This document shows, piece after piece, positions 8,650-17,513 of a DNA stretch of 64,000 nucleotides (its first letter is position 1; each line of letters starts with the position of its first letter). Source of the DNA: Bradyrhizobium sp. 4 (GTDB lineage Bacteria > Pseudomonadota > Alphaproteobacteria > Rhizobiales > Xanthobacteraceae); the NCBI RefSeq assembly GCF_023100905.1, contig NZ_CP064686.1, forward strand, positions 1,612,001 to 1,676,000, given 5' to 3'. The position numbers were made by a program, and so were the translations under genes. Below the pieces are notes generated by a model. The model saw only the letters and a program-made list of their open reading frames with translations, ran no database searches and was not told the DNA's origin.

Positions 8650-9630
8650 TCAAAACATCCCGCTCGCCGCGAGCGCCTTGCAGACGTGCTGCATCTCGGT
8701 CTCGTCCGCGACCATGTCGAGCATGATCGTGGTCAGCCCCTTGGCGGCAAACTCCTTCAGCTTCGCGCCGATCTCCGCGTAGCTGCCGACGAGGTAGGGG
8801 CAGTCGGCCTGGAAGGTCAGGAACGGCAGCAGCCAATAGCCATTGTCCGCGAGTTCGCCGCTCTGGCCCTCGTAGAGGCGCCGTTTCCACACGGAATCGC
8901 TGTTCTCCACCGTGAGCACGAGCAGCTCGCGATCGTCAGCATTATCGCGGAAACGCGCTTTTGCCGCTTGCCGTGCCTCCTCGCGTCCCTCGCGGGCGAA
9001 AATTCCAAAATTCACGCCTGATACATCGAGGCCGAGATCGAGATCGGGCGGCAGCATCTGCATCTTGATGCAGCCAGTCTCCTTTGCGACGCGCTGTGCC
9101 GGCTCGGACTGGCCTGCGACCAGAAATTCCGGCATCAGCTCCGGCGGCAGACGCGGCCGCAGTTGCAGGTTGCTTGCGCGGTAGAACCGGCCCTCGAAAG
9201 TCGCCGGCCGCGGGCTTGCCAGCAGCTGGCGCATCAGCGCAACGAATTCGCCGAGCCGGACATAACGATCGGCATGCGACTGCTCGTCGCCGAGCCCCTG
9301 CAGATCGCTGACCGCCGTCCCCGTGATCATGTTGAGATAGACCTTGCGGCGGTGGAGTTGCGCAAAGGACGAGACGAATTTCGCTGCCGTGAACGGGTGC
9401 ATGTAGACCGGATTGACGGCGATCAGCGGCGAGGATCGGGTCGTCTCGCCGATGATGTGCTGGGCCATCGCCCAAGGCTCGACGAACACGTCGTTGCCTT
9501 CGAACAGCAGGATGCCTTCGAAGCCGTTGCGGTCGGCGAACTGCGCCACCCGCATCAGCTCGCCGACATATTTCTTGGGGTCGCGGTTGCGCGAAATCGC
9601 GGGAAAGACGCGCAGCCGCGGCAGTGTCAT
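8650..9630 (-). CDS. LLM-class flavin-dependent monooxygenase
   Basis: A 326-residue luciferase-like (SsuD/bacterial luciferase) TIM-barrel protein. Recognisable parts are the N-terminal FADRNGFEGILLFEGND, the SPLIAVNPVYMHPFTAAKF strand-helix unit, and the FMN-phosphate region VYLNMITGTAVSDLQGLGD. It overlaps the phosphopantetheinyl transferase start by 4 nt (ATGA), so the two are translationally coupled. Next to an NRPS, it may oxidise the carrier-bound substrate or the product, as LLM enzymes do in some peptide and polyketide pathways. An independent sulfonate or alkane role cannot be excluded. Cytoplasmic; FMN would be supplied by a separate reductase. Confidence 0.85.
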   Translation of the reverse strand: MTLPRLRVFPAISRNRDPKKYVGELMRVAQFADRNGFEGILLFEGNDVFVEPWAMAQHIIGETTRSSPLIAVNPVYMHPFTAAKFVSSFAQLHRRKVYLNMITGTAVSDLQGLGDEQSHADRYVRLGEFVALMRQLLASPRPATFEGRFYRASNLQLRPRLPPELMPEFLVAGQSEPAQRVAKETGCIKMQMLPPDLDLGLDVSGVNFGIFAREGREEARQAAKARFRDNADDRELLVLTVENSDSVWKRRLYEGQSGELADNGYWLLPFLTFQADCPYLVGSYAEIGAKLKEFAAKGLTTIMLDMVADETEMQHVCKALAASGMF

Positions 9631-10361
9631 TCAGCCGCCTCCTGCAGCGGCCATGCATTGCGGGTGATGGGAAGGCCGCCGGTGGCGCGGGAGCCGTCGG
9701 CGATCGCGAGACGATGCGAGGGCGACGGCGAGATCAGCTGGAATCGCCAGCCTTGCGGATCGTCGGCGATATCGGGCTTGAAGCTGATCTCGATGGCCTC
9801 GCGCGATACCTGCATCGCGAAGGCGTCGAGCGGCAAATTGAGGCCGAAACCTCTGGCCTTCAGATAGGCTTCCTTCAGCGTCCAGTAGTCGAAGAAGCGC
9901 TCGGTCGCAGCGGGCTCCGGCAGTCCGCGCAGCGTTTCGACCTCTTCCGGCGCGAAGAACCGAAGCGCGGTCGACAGTGGCGCCACCCGACGCGACACGG
10001 TCTCGACGTCGACGCCGACGGTCTCATGCCCCGATACGACGCAGGCGACGCAGCCGTCGGCGTGCGACAGGCTGAAATGCAGCGTGCTCGAGGTCTTGGG
10101 CGATGCGACAAACGGCCGCCCGTAACGCCCGGCCGCAAATGACCAGTCTGTGGGGGCGACATCAGGTGCGGCGTGCGAGAGCGCGAGGCGCAACATCGCG
10201 TGCGCGAAAATATATTGCCGCTGGTGCCGCTCGAACATGAAGCGGTCGGCACGTACCCGTTCGTCGACCGAGAGCAAGCGCCGGCAAGCATCAACCCCAT
10301 CCGGCGCGTCAAAAGTCTCGATCAGTCCGACAAACAGTTCAATTCTGTCGTCTGCCATCAA
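9627..10361 (-). CDS. Sfp-type 4'-phosphopantetheinyl transferase
   Basis: Transfers the phosphopantetheine arm of CoA to a Ser of carrier proteins. The 244-residue length fits the Sfp/AcpT group. The Mg-binding motif GVDVE is at residues 116-120, the second motif FFDYWTLKEAYLKARG at 156-171, and the CoA contact FSLSHADG at 96-103. Its natural targets here are the two carrier domains (Ser569 and Ser1639) of the NRPS upstream in the same orientation. It shares a 4-nt overlap with the downstream monooxygenase. The gap to the 56-residue gene upstream is about 240 nt and contains repeats and a hairpin. Confidence 0.93.
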   Translation of the reverse strand: MMADDRIELFVGLIETFDAPDGVDACRRLLSVDERVRADRFMFERHQRQYIFAHAMLRLALSHAAPDVAPTDWSFAAGRYGRPFVASPKTSSTLHFSLSHADGCVACVVSGHETVGVDVETVSRRVAPLSTALRFFAPEEVETLRGLPEPAATERFFDYWTLKEAYLKARGFGLNLPLDAFAMQVSREAIEISFKPDIADDPQGWRFQLISPSPSHRLAIADGSRATGGLPITRNAWPLQEAAE

Positions 10362-10407
10362 TTGGGCCCATGGCGTCAGGCCGGGGCCAAATCCCCTGCC
10401 ATGACGG

Positions 10408-10462
10408 AAGAATCAACTGAGCAAGAATCAACTGAGCGGACCGCTTCTAGCGGTCCACTCAG
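10408..10462. repeat. 15-bp tandem repeat running into a strong hairpin
   Basis: AAGAATCAACTGAGC is present twice in tandem (10408-10422, 10423-10437). The second copy runs into an inverted repeat of 14-nt arms with one mismatch and a TCT loop (10432-10462, core GGACCGCT/AGCGGTCC). There is no T-run on either strand, so it is not a classical intrinsic terminator. It lies between the 56-residue gene and the phosphopantetheinyl transferase. Confidence 0.8.
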
Positions 10463-10543
10463 GCGAATCCTTGTCGATTGCTGGCCGGTTTACGGGCGCA
10501 AGCTTGTGCGAGACCCCAACTCGACACGCGAGCGGCCAAATCT

Positions 10544-10570
10544 GAAAACTGAAGCCCGAAAACTGAAGCC
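10544..10570. repeat. 14-bp-period tandem repeat, two units
   Basis: GAAAACTGAAGCC occurs at 10544-10556 and again at 10558-10570. It lies 34 nt past the stop codon of the Lys-rich 56-residue gene, in its 3' untranslated region. Confidence 0.75.
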
Positions 10571-10603
10571 TGAAGATTCGTGCGGCGTCCCGGCCGACGA
10601 GTC

Positions 10604-10774
10604 TTACGTCTTCTTCTTCTTGGACTTCTTGGAGCCGCCCAACATCGAAATGCTGGCGTCGACGTCCTTCAGCGCGGACTGCAGCTTCTTCTTCTCGGCG
10701 CCGAGCAACTTCTGCAGGGCCTTGCGGTCCTTGTCGCTCAGCGAGGTGCCCTTGGTAAATTTGATGAAACCCAT
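10604..10774 (-). CDS. Lys-rich small protein in the NRPS locus (56 aa)
   Basis: The frame opens MGFIKFTKGTSLSDKDRKAL and ends KKSKKKKT. A clear Shine-Dalgarno (AGGGGAG) precedes the ATG. Nearly a third of the residues are Lys; a central amphipathic helix (DKDRKALQKLLGAEKKKLQSALKDV) is followed by a short GG linker and a poly-Lys tail. It lies about 140 nt downstream of the NRPS and upstream of the transferase on the same strand. It is not an MbtH homologue: the NxxGxxSxWP-type signature is missing. I do not recognise the family; nucleic-acid or membrane binding by the tail is possible. Confidence 0.65.
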   Translation of the reverse strand: MGFIKFTKGTSLSDKDRKALQKLLGAEKKKLQSALKDVDASISMLGGSKKSKKKKT

Positions 10775-10915
10775 AACGAACTCCCCTGTTGAAAATAATC
10801 GTCCAAATCAAAACGCGAGAATAATCTTGCGCGATGGCGCCAAATAATCAAGATGCAACTTGGTCATTCACAGCTTTGACGAGTGACCCCGTATTCGCCC
10901 GTGCTCTGCGGCCGG

Positions 10916-13900
10916 TCATGCCGCCCTGCGATTGAGCAGCCGGCCGAGTGGCGCATTGGGTTGGACGAGAGCAGCCCCGAGCAGCGCGACGAGATCCTCC
11001 ATCCACTGGCCGACCGTGGCGCCGTCGAGCAGCTCGCTCTTGTAATTGCATGAACCGGTGATTCCCGTCGGCCGCTCCTTGAGCATCAGCGACAGCCAGG
11101 TCTGGTCGATCGGCAGCACCGGCTGGCCTTCGCGGGCGATGTTGCCGATCGATCCTGTCGTGAGATCAGGCAGATCGAGCGGTTGGCGCAGCGGATTTTG
11201 CAGGGTGAAATAGACCTGGAGCAGCGAGGCTGGATTGACCCCCTCCTGCTCCAGATGGTCGGCCAGGATGTTGAACGGCAGCTCCTGGCGCGCATGCGCG
11301 TCAAGCACGCTCTGGCGGACCAGGGCCACGGCCTGCGCGAACGACAGCTCCGGCGTGATTTTGGTGCGAACGATCACCGTGTTCTCGAACGGGCCGACGA
11401 TCCGGTCGGTGTCCGGCTGGGCGCGATTGGCCATGGCAGTGGCGATCGAGATGTCGTGGCGGCCGGTCCGCGCCAGCATCAGGGCTTTCAAGCCGGTCAG
11501 CAGGCACATGAACAGCGTGCAATTGTGCTGGCCGGCGAAGGCCGCGAGCCGGCTGATCAGCTCACGCTCGAAACTGACCGGATGGTGCCCCCTGGACGGG
11601 CCCGGCCTTGATTCGCCCTCGAAGAGAGGAGCCGCCCCGCGCAAATTCTCCGTCCATTCAGCGGCCTGACGGCGGGCGGCATCGGTGCCGCACCACCAGC
11701 GCTGCCAGCGCGCCACGTCCGAGAAGGCCGGCGGCTGTTTCGGCAGCGGCACCGACGGATAGCCCGCCAGCGTCGCATAGCGGTTGGACAATTCCTCGAA
11801 CAGCACGCCGATCGACCAGCCGTCGACGACGGCGTGGTGCAAAGTCAGCAGCAACACGTGATCGTCATCGTGGAGCCGCAACAGCCGGGCGCGCAGCAGC
11901 GGCGCGCGCGTGGTGTCGATCGGGGCATAGGTCTCCTGTTCGATCAGGAGATTGATCTTGCGGAGCTCCAACGCCTTGCGCCGCTTGTTGTTGTGGGGCT
12001 GACCGTCGCCGATCGTCTCGATGGTCAGGACACGGCCGAGGGCGCCGGGCGCAGCGACGTGGCTGACGGGCTCCCCGCCGCTCCAGCCGAAATGGGTCCG
12101 CAGCGATTCGTGTCGACGCACGATGTCGTCGATCGCCTGCGCCAGAGCGACCAGATTCAGCGGCCCCTGAAGACGGAAGGCGAAAGGCAGGTTGAACAGC
12201 GGCAAACCCGAAAGATTCTGCTCGATCCGCAGCATCTGGTCCTGCGCGATCGAGAGCGTGGGAGGGCTGCCTTCGGCCAGGCTCGCTCCAACCAGCCTTG
12301 CTAAACTTGCGGCCGGCTTGCGCGGCTTTGCCGCCACGGCCTCGTCGACCCGCCGGGCAAGCTCGTCGATCGTCGGTGCCTCGAAGATGGTCTTGATCGG
12401 CAGCGATACGCCAAGCGCCCGGGCGACGCGCGCCATGACTTGGCCCGCCAGCAGCGAATGGCCGCCGAGGTCGAAGAAATTGTCGGTCACGCCGAGGCTC
12501 TCGACCTTCAGCAGGTCGATCCAGATGTCGGACAGCACCTTTTCGGTGAAGCGCCGCGCCGGCACAGTCGCATCCGGTCCGGAGGTTTCCTGCTGCGCCG
12601 GCGCAAGCAGCGCGCTCCGGTCGATTTTGCCATGGGCATTGAGCGGCACCTGGTCCAGGAACAGGAACGCGGACGGGATGGCATGGCCCGGCAGTCGGCT
12701 CTTCAGGAAGTCGCGCAGCTCGCTGGCGCTGCTCCGGCTGCCGGATCTCGCGAAGATGTGGGCAATCAGCCTGACATCGCCGCTCGCTTCGCGACGCGGT
12801 TCGACGATGCCGGCGCGCACATCCGGATGGTCGGCAAGCGCGTTCTCGATCTCCTTGAGCTCGATTCGGTAGCCGCGGACCTTGACTTGATGGTCGGCGC
12901 GACCGAGGCATTCGATTGTGCCGTCGGCACGGCGGCGGGCGAGGTCGCCGGTCCGGTACAGCCGGCTGCTTGCTTTGCGCGAGAACGGGTCGGGCAGGAA
13001 GCGCTGCCGGTTCTGCGCGGGATCGTTGACATAGCCGCGGCCGACACCGGCGCCGCCGATGCAGAGCTCGCCAGTCACGCCGATCGGCTGCGGCTGCAGG
13101 CTTGCGTCGAGCACGTAGAGCTGCGTATTCGGCAGTGGCGCGCCGACGGGGACGTTGCTCGTCGTGGTCGTGGGTGCCCTGGTCAGGCGATGCAGCGAGA
13201 CGTCGTCGGAACATTCCGACGCACCATAGGCGTTGATCAGCGGCACTTTCGGGCAGCGCGCGAACCAGGCGTTGCAGAGATCGACCGGCAGTGGCTCGCC
13301 CGTCGAGATCAGAAGGCGCAGCCTCGCAAAGCCGCGTCGGACCTGTGCCTCGTCCATGCGATCGAGGATCACGCGCAGAAGCGACGGGACGATCTCAAGC
13401 ACCGTGATGCCCTCGCGCTCGATCTCGCGCGCGAGCAAAATCGGGTCTTCCACGATCGCGGTACCGCAGACATGGACGCGCGCGCCGACCATGGGCCCCG
13501 CGAGGAACTGCCATACCGAGATGACAAAACTCTGCGGCGCGGTCTGCGCGATCACGTCCCGGCGCGAGAGGTTCAGCTCGGAGATGAGCGAGGCGAGATG
13601 GTTCGAAAGCCCGCGCTGCTCGATCATGACGCCCTTGGGCGCGCCGGAGGACCCGGAGGTGTAGATGAGATAGGCAAGGCTCGAAGCCGCGCGCCGCGCC
13701 GCGCGGGCCGGATTGGTCGACGCTGGCGCGATCGCATCCTCGAGCCCGGCCATTGGAATGCGCTCGACCAGCGGTTCGAGCAGCGCCTCCGCCATGGACG
13801 ACTGCGCCCGTCCGGTCAGCAGCATGCGGGCGCCGCTCGATCCGAGGATGGTTGCGAGCCGTGCCGGCGGCTGGTCGGGATCGAGATTGAGGAAGGCAGC

Positions 13901-16900
13901 GCCCACGCGTTGCACGGCGATCATCGCCGCGAGCAGGTCGGGTCCGCGCTCCGCAAGCAAGGCGACCACGGCCTCGGCGCCGACGCCTTCGCGGGCCAGC
14001 CAGCGCGCGGCCGCCTGGCTGCGGCGCGCCAGCTCGCGGTAGCTCACGGATGTGCGGCCGTCCGACACGGCGATCGCGTTCGGCGTCTTCTTGACCTGGC
14101 GGTCGAAACGTTCGCTCGGATTGCCGCGCGTGGCGAAATTGGCCGGCACGCCCCGGCCCTGCGCCAGCAGCTGCCGGCGTTCGGTCTCGGTCAGAAGCGC
14201 CAAGTGAGAGATGCGCTGCTCGGGATCGGCGATGACGGATTTGAGCAGGGTTTTGAACTGAGCGGCCATGCCCTCGATCGTCGCCGCGTCGAACAGATCG
14301 GTGGCGTATTCGAAGAAGCCGGTGAAACGGCCGTCGGCCTCGACCAGTTCGAGCGTGATGTCGAATCGCGCCACTTTTGGATCGATCTCGATCCGCCGCG
14401 TCGACAGACCGGAGAAAGATGCCGCCTCGATCGAGGCATTCTGGAGGATGAACATGATCCGGAACAGCGGATTGCCGTCGGTCCTTCGCGCGATCTGAAG
14501 CGCGCGCAGGACCTCTTCGATCGGGAGGTCCTGGTTGCGATAGGCATCGAGCGTGACCTGCCGTACCCGGCGCAACATGTCGCCGAAGCTCGGATCGCCG
14601 CCAAAATCATTGCGCAGGATCAGGGTGTTGGCGAACAATCCGATCAGGCGCTCGCTCTCGATCTGGTTGCGGTTGGCGATCAGCGATCCGGTCGCGACAT
14701 CCTCGTGTCCGGTGTGGCGGAACAGCAGGCACTGGAACACTGCGAGCAAGGTCATGAAGGGCGTGACGCCCTGGTTCTGGCTCAGCGCACGCAGGTCGGC
14801 CGACAGGGTTTTGGAGAATTCGAGATAGTGACGGGCACCGTGGCCGCTCCAGACCTCCGGCCTTGGTCGGTCGGTCCGCAGCGGCAGTGTGGTGACGCCG
14901 TCGAGCTGCGTCCGCCAGTAATCGAGCTGCTCCTTGGCGGCCGGCGTCTGCGCCCAGCTCTGCTGCCAGAGCGCAAAGTCGCGGTACTGGAAGGCTGGCG
15001 AAGGCAGTGCCGCCACCTCGTTGTTGCGCGCTGCCGAATAATGGGCGGCGAGTTCTTCCCAGAACAGCCGCTGCGACCAGCCGTCGGTGACGAGATGATG
15101 GACGTTGACCACGAGCGCGTGGCTGCTCTTGTCGAACGAGAGCAACGTGACCTTCAGCGGCGCCTCGTGCGCGAGGTCGAACGGATGTTGCGCGAGCCGG
15201 AGCGCTTCGCGCCTGACCACAGCGGCCCGCTTGTCCGCAGGGCAGGCCTTGAGCTTGATCCGCTCGAACTGCGGCGGCGATTGCAGCACAAGCTGCACCG
15301 GCTCGCCCTCACGTTCGACGATGACCGACCGCAACGCCTCATGGCGCGCCGACACCGCAGCGAGGCCGGTAGAAAGTGCGGCGACATCGAGCCCACCCTT
15401 GAGGAGCGCGACTTCGACGACGTTATAATTGTAGCGCGTGGGGTCCAGTCGCGAGAGCACGTACATCCGCTGCTGCTGGAACGACAGCGGCGCGTCTGCT
15501 TTCATGGCCTGGCGCCAGGCCGGCAGCATCGTTTCGCGATGAATTGCGGCGGTCTCGATCCGGGCCGCAAGCGCCGCGGCCGTGGCGCAATCAAAAACGT
15601 CCTCGAACGAGAAATCGACGTTGAAGCGTTCGCGCAGGCGCGAGCGCATCTGCGTCACCGCGAGCGAGTCGGCGCCGAGCGCGAAGACGTCCTGATCGCT
15701 TCCGACCCGCGGCAGCTCCAGCAAATCGGCCCAGATCCCGGCGAGCTCGGTCTCCAGCGCGTTGCGCGGCAGACGCGCCTCCTCCTCGCCGCCGCCCATC
15801 GTTGCGATCAGCTCGGCCAGCGCATTGCGCTTGACCTTGCCGCTGGCGCCTTTCGGCAGCGTCGCCACGCTGCGGATCAGGCTCGGCACCTTGTAGGCCG
15901 CGAGCCGTTTCCGGGCGAACTGGCGCAACTGGTCCGAGGTCGGCTCGGAATTCGGCCGCAGCACCACGATTGCGGCGACGTTCTCGCCGAGCTTCGGGTG
16001 CGGGACGGCAAACACGCCGGCCTCCAGCACCGCCGGATGGCTGAGCAGAACCTCTTCCACCTCCAGCGGCGAGATCTTCTGTCCGCCGCGGTTGATGACG
16101 TCCTTGATACGGCCGACGATGAAGAGATAGCCGTCGGCATCGAGATAGCCGAGATCGCCGGTCCGGAACCAGCCGTTGCGGAAGGCAGCCTGCGTCGCCG
16201 CCTCGTCATTATAGTAGCTGCGGCTCATGTTGGGTCCGCGCAGCATGATCTCGCCGTGCTCGCCGCTGGCGAGCGCGCGGCCTGTCTCGTCCATGATGGC
16301 GATCTCGGGGCCCGCGGCGCGGCCGACCGATCCGACCTTGCGCAGCTCGAACGGATTGGCCGCGATCTGCGAAGCCGCCTCCGTCATGCCGTAGGTTTCG
16401 AGCACGGGAACGCCGAACGTCGCCTCCAGCCCGTCGAGGATCGCAGGCGCAAGCGAGGCCGAGGCGGAGCGGATCACGCGCAGCGAAGACGATCGGGCAA
16501 GATCCGGGTTGGCTTCCGCCGCCGTCAGCAGCGCGCGATGGATGGTCGGCACTGCCGTGTACCAGGTCGGTTGCAGCTGCCGCATCCAGCCGAAGAAGGA
16601 GGCTGCGTCGAAACTTTCCGTACAGATCACGCTGGAGCCCGCGGCCAGCGCCGTCAGCAGGCCGGAAATCAAACCATGGGCGTGAAACAGCGGCAGGACG
16701 TTAAGCAGACGATCGTGGGACGCGAGCGACAGCGCGCGGCCGGCGTTGTAGGCGGAGAGGCACACATTGCGATGCGTCAGCGGCACCATCTTCGGTCGCG
16801 CCGCCGTGCCCGAGGTCAGCAGGATGAACGCGTCGTCGTCGCCGCGCGAGGCGCCGCTGCTGCTCGCCGGTCCAAGCGCCGGCCCGACGAACGTGCAGCC

Positions 16901-17371
16901 GCCGAGATCGTCTTGCGACCCCGGCACGAAATCGATCACGGCAATATTGAGCGCCTTGGCGACATCGCGGGCCGCCGAGTTCGTGTCGGCCCGGGTGACG
17001 AGCGCGCTCAGCTTCAATTCGCTGAAATAGCGTTGCAGCTCGTCCGCCGTCAGATCGGGATTGACGGGCACGCAAGCGCAGCTCGAGGCGACCGTGATCA
17101 ACGCCAGTGCGCTGTCGGCACCGCGCGGCAGCGCAACCGCAATACGGTCGGCAGGGGTAATGCCAAGCCCGCGCAGCGTGCGGACGAGATCCTGCGTCCG
17201 CGCGCCAATCCCGCCGTAGTTGAGGACCAGCCGGCCAGGGGCGAGGAGGGCGGGGGCTGCCGGCCTCTTGCGGGCATGGAAATCAAGAAGGCCGCCGATA
17301 TCCGCGAATATCTTCGTTTCGGCCGTCGCGCTGGCCAATTCCTGCGGCGTTGGGCGTGTGACGTCCGACAA
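10916..17371 (-). CDS. Non-ribosomal peptide synthetase, acyl ligase-T-C-A-T-C (2151 aa)
   Basis: Six domains. An acyl-CoA-synthetase-like adenylation domain (about 25-525; FILLTSGTAARPKMVPLTH, TGDLGYLD, NRGGQKISP) loads a starter acid onto T1 (535-605; GADSL, Ser569). C1 (627-1050) has the intact motif HHLVTDG at 758-764. A2 (1085-1590) has YLIYTSGSSGAPKG, YRTGDLARR and VKVRGYRIELKEIE. T2 has Ser1639 in LGGHSL. The terminal C2 (1700-2137) has HHAVVDG at 1845-1851. There is no thioesterase, reductase or epimerase domain. At the place of the amino-binding Asp of A domains, A2 reads FVISVWQ, with Val1283. Expected product: a starter acyl group joined to one amino acid or analogue, then released by C2 onto an unknown acceptor. 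The final step is inference. Confidence 0.9.
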   Translation of the reverse strand: MSDVTRPTPQELASATAETKIFADIGGLLDFHARKRPAAPALLAPGRLVLNYGGIGARTQDLVRTLRGLGITPADRIAVALPRGADSALALITVASSCACVPVNPDLTADELQRYFSELKLSALVTRADTNSAARDVAKALNIAVIDFVPGSQDDLGGCTFVGPALGPASSSGASRGDDDAFILLTSGTAARPKMVPLTHRNVCLSAYNAGRALSLASHDRLLNVLPLFHAHGLISGLLTALAAGSSVICTESFDAASFFGWMRQLQPTWYTAVPTIHRALLTAAEANPDLARSSSLRVIRSASASLAPAILDGLEATFGVPVLETYGMTEAASQIAANPFELRKVGSVGRAAGPEIAIMDETGRALASGEHGEIMLRGPNMSRSYYNDEAATQAAFRNGWFRTGDLGYLDADGYLFIVGRIKDVINRGGQKISPLEVEEVLLSHPAVLEAGVFAVPHPKLGENVAAIVVLRPNSEPTSDQLRQFARKRLAAYKVPSLIRSVATLPKGASGKVKRNALAELIATMGGGEEEARLPRNALETELAGIWADLLELPRVGSDQDVFALGADSLAVTQMRSRLRERFNVDFSFEDVFDCATAAALAARIETAAIHRETMLPAWRQAMKADAPLSFQQQRMYVLSRLDPTRYNYNVVEVALLKGGLDVAALSTGLAAVSARHEALRSVIVEREGEPVQLVLQSPPQFERIKLKACPADKRAAVVRREALRLAQHPFDLAHEAPLKVTLLSFDKSSHALVVNVHHLVTDGWSQRLFWEELAAHYSAARNNEVAALPSPAFQYRDFALWQQSWAQTPAAKEQLDYWRTQLDGVTTLPLRTDRPRPEVWSGHGARHYLEFSKTLSADLRALSQNQGVTPFMTLLAVFQCLLFRHTGHEDVATGSLIANRNQIESERLIGLFANTLILRNDFGGDPSFGDMLRRVRQVTLDAYRNQDLPIEEVLRALQIARRTDGNPLFRIMFILQNASIEAASFSGLSTRRIEIDPKVARFDITLELVEADGRFTGFFEYATDLFDAATIEGMAAQFKTLLKSVIADPEQRISHLALLTETERRQLLAQGRGVPANFATRGNPSERFDRQVKKTPNAIAVSDGRTSVSYRELARRSQAAARWLAREGVGAEAVVALLAERGPDLLAAMIAVQRVGAAFLNLDPDQPPARLATILGSSGARMLLTGRAQSSMAEALLEPLVERIPMAGLEDAIAPASTNPARAARRAASSLAYLIYTSGSSGAPKGVMIEQRGLSNHLASLISELNLSRRDVIAQTAPQSFVISVWQFLAGPMVGARVHVCGTAIVEDPILLAREIEREGITVLEIVPSLLRVILDRMDEAQVRRGFARLRLLISTGEPLPVDLCNAWFARCPKVPLINAYGASECSDDVSLHRLTRAPTTTTSNVPVGAPLPNTQLYVLDASLQPQPIGVTGELCIGGAGVGRGYVNDPAQNRQRFLPDPFSRKASSRLYRTGDLARRRADGTIECLGRADHQVKVRGYRIELKEIENALADHPDVRAGIVEPRREASGDVRLIAHIFARSGSRSSASELRDFLKSRLPGHAIPSAFLFLDQVPLNAHGKIDRSALLAPAQQETSGPDATVPARRFTEKVLSDIWIDLLKVESLGVTDNFFDLGGHSLLAGQVMARVARALGVSLPIKTIFEAPTIDELARRVDEAVAAKPRKPAASLARLVGASLAEGSPPTLSIAQDQMLRIEQNLSGLPLFNLPFAFRLQGPLNLVALAQAIDDIVRRHESLRTHFGWSGGEPVSHVAAPGALGRVLTIETIGDGQPHNNKRRKALELRKINLLIEQETYAPIDTTRAPLLRARLLRLHDDDHVLLLTLHHAVVDGWSIGVLFEELSNRYATLAGYPSVPLPKQPPAFSDVARWQRWWCGTDAARRQAAEWTENLRGAAPLFEGESRPGPSRGHHPVSFERELISRLAAFAGQHNCTLFMCLLTGLKALMLARTGRHDISIATAMANRAQPDTDRIVGPFENTVIVRTKITPELSFAQAVALVRQSVLDAHARQELPFNILADHLEQEGVNPASLLQVYFTLQNPLRQPLDLPDLTTGSIGNIAREGQPVLPIDQTWLSLMLKERPTGITGSCNYKSELLDGATVGQWMEDLVALLGAALVQPNAPLGRLLNRRAA

Positions 17372-17513
17372 TTCCGTTCCCTTTTGATCCGATTGGGCTA
17401 TTCTTCCAAGAAGTTAGGGAACGCGTCCAGTCTGAGGTGAAGTTTTGGCCCCAAAATCTGTGGTTGCGGGGCCCTGAGCCCTTCGACGGAGTGATTGGTC
17501 GGGCGGAATCACC

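Noticed and set aside
10432..10462. Hairpin as intrinsic terminator
   Set aside because: No U-tract on either strand. It is listed as a repeat/structure only.
10604..10774. MbtH-like chaperone for the NRPS
   Set aside because: Sequence lacks the conserved Trp/Pro/Asn pattern of MbtH and is far too Lys-rich.
12440..17440. 1666-codon open frame on the plus strand opposite the NRPS
   Set aside because: It is the antisense shadow of a GC-rich gene: no domain, no RBS, and the minus-strand protein has all NRPS motifs.
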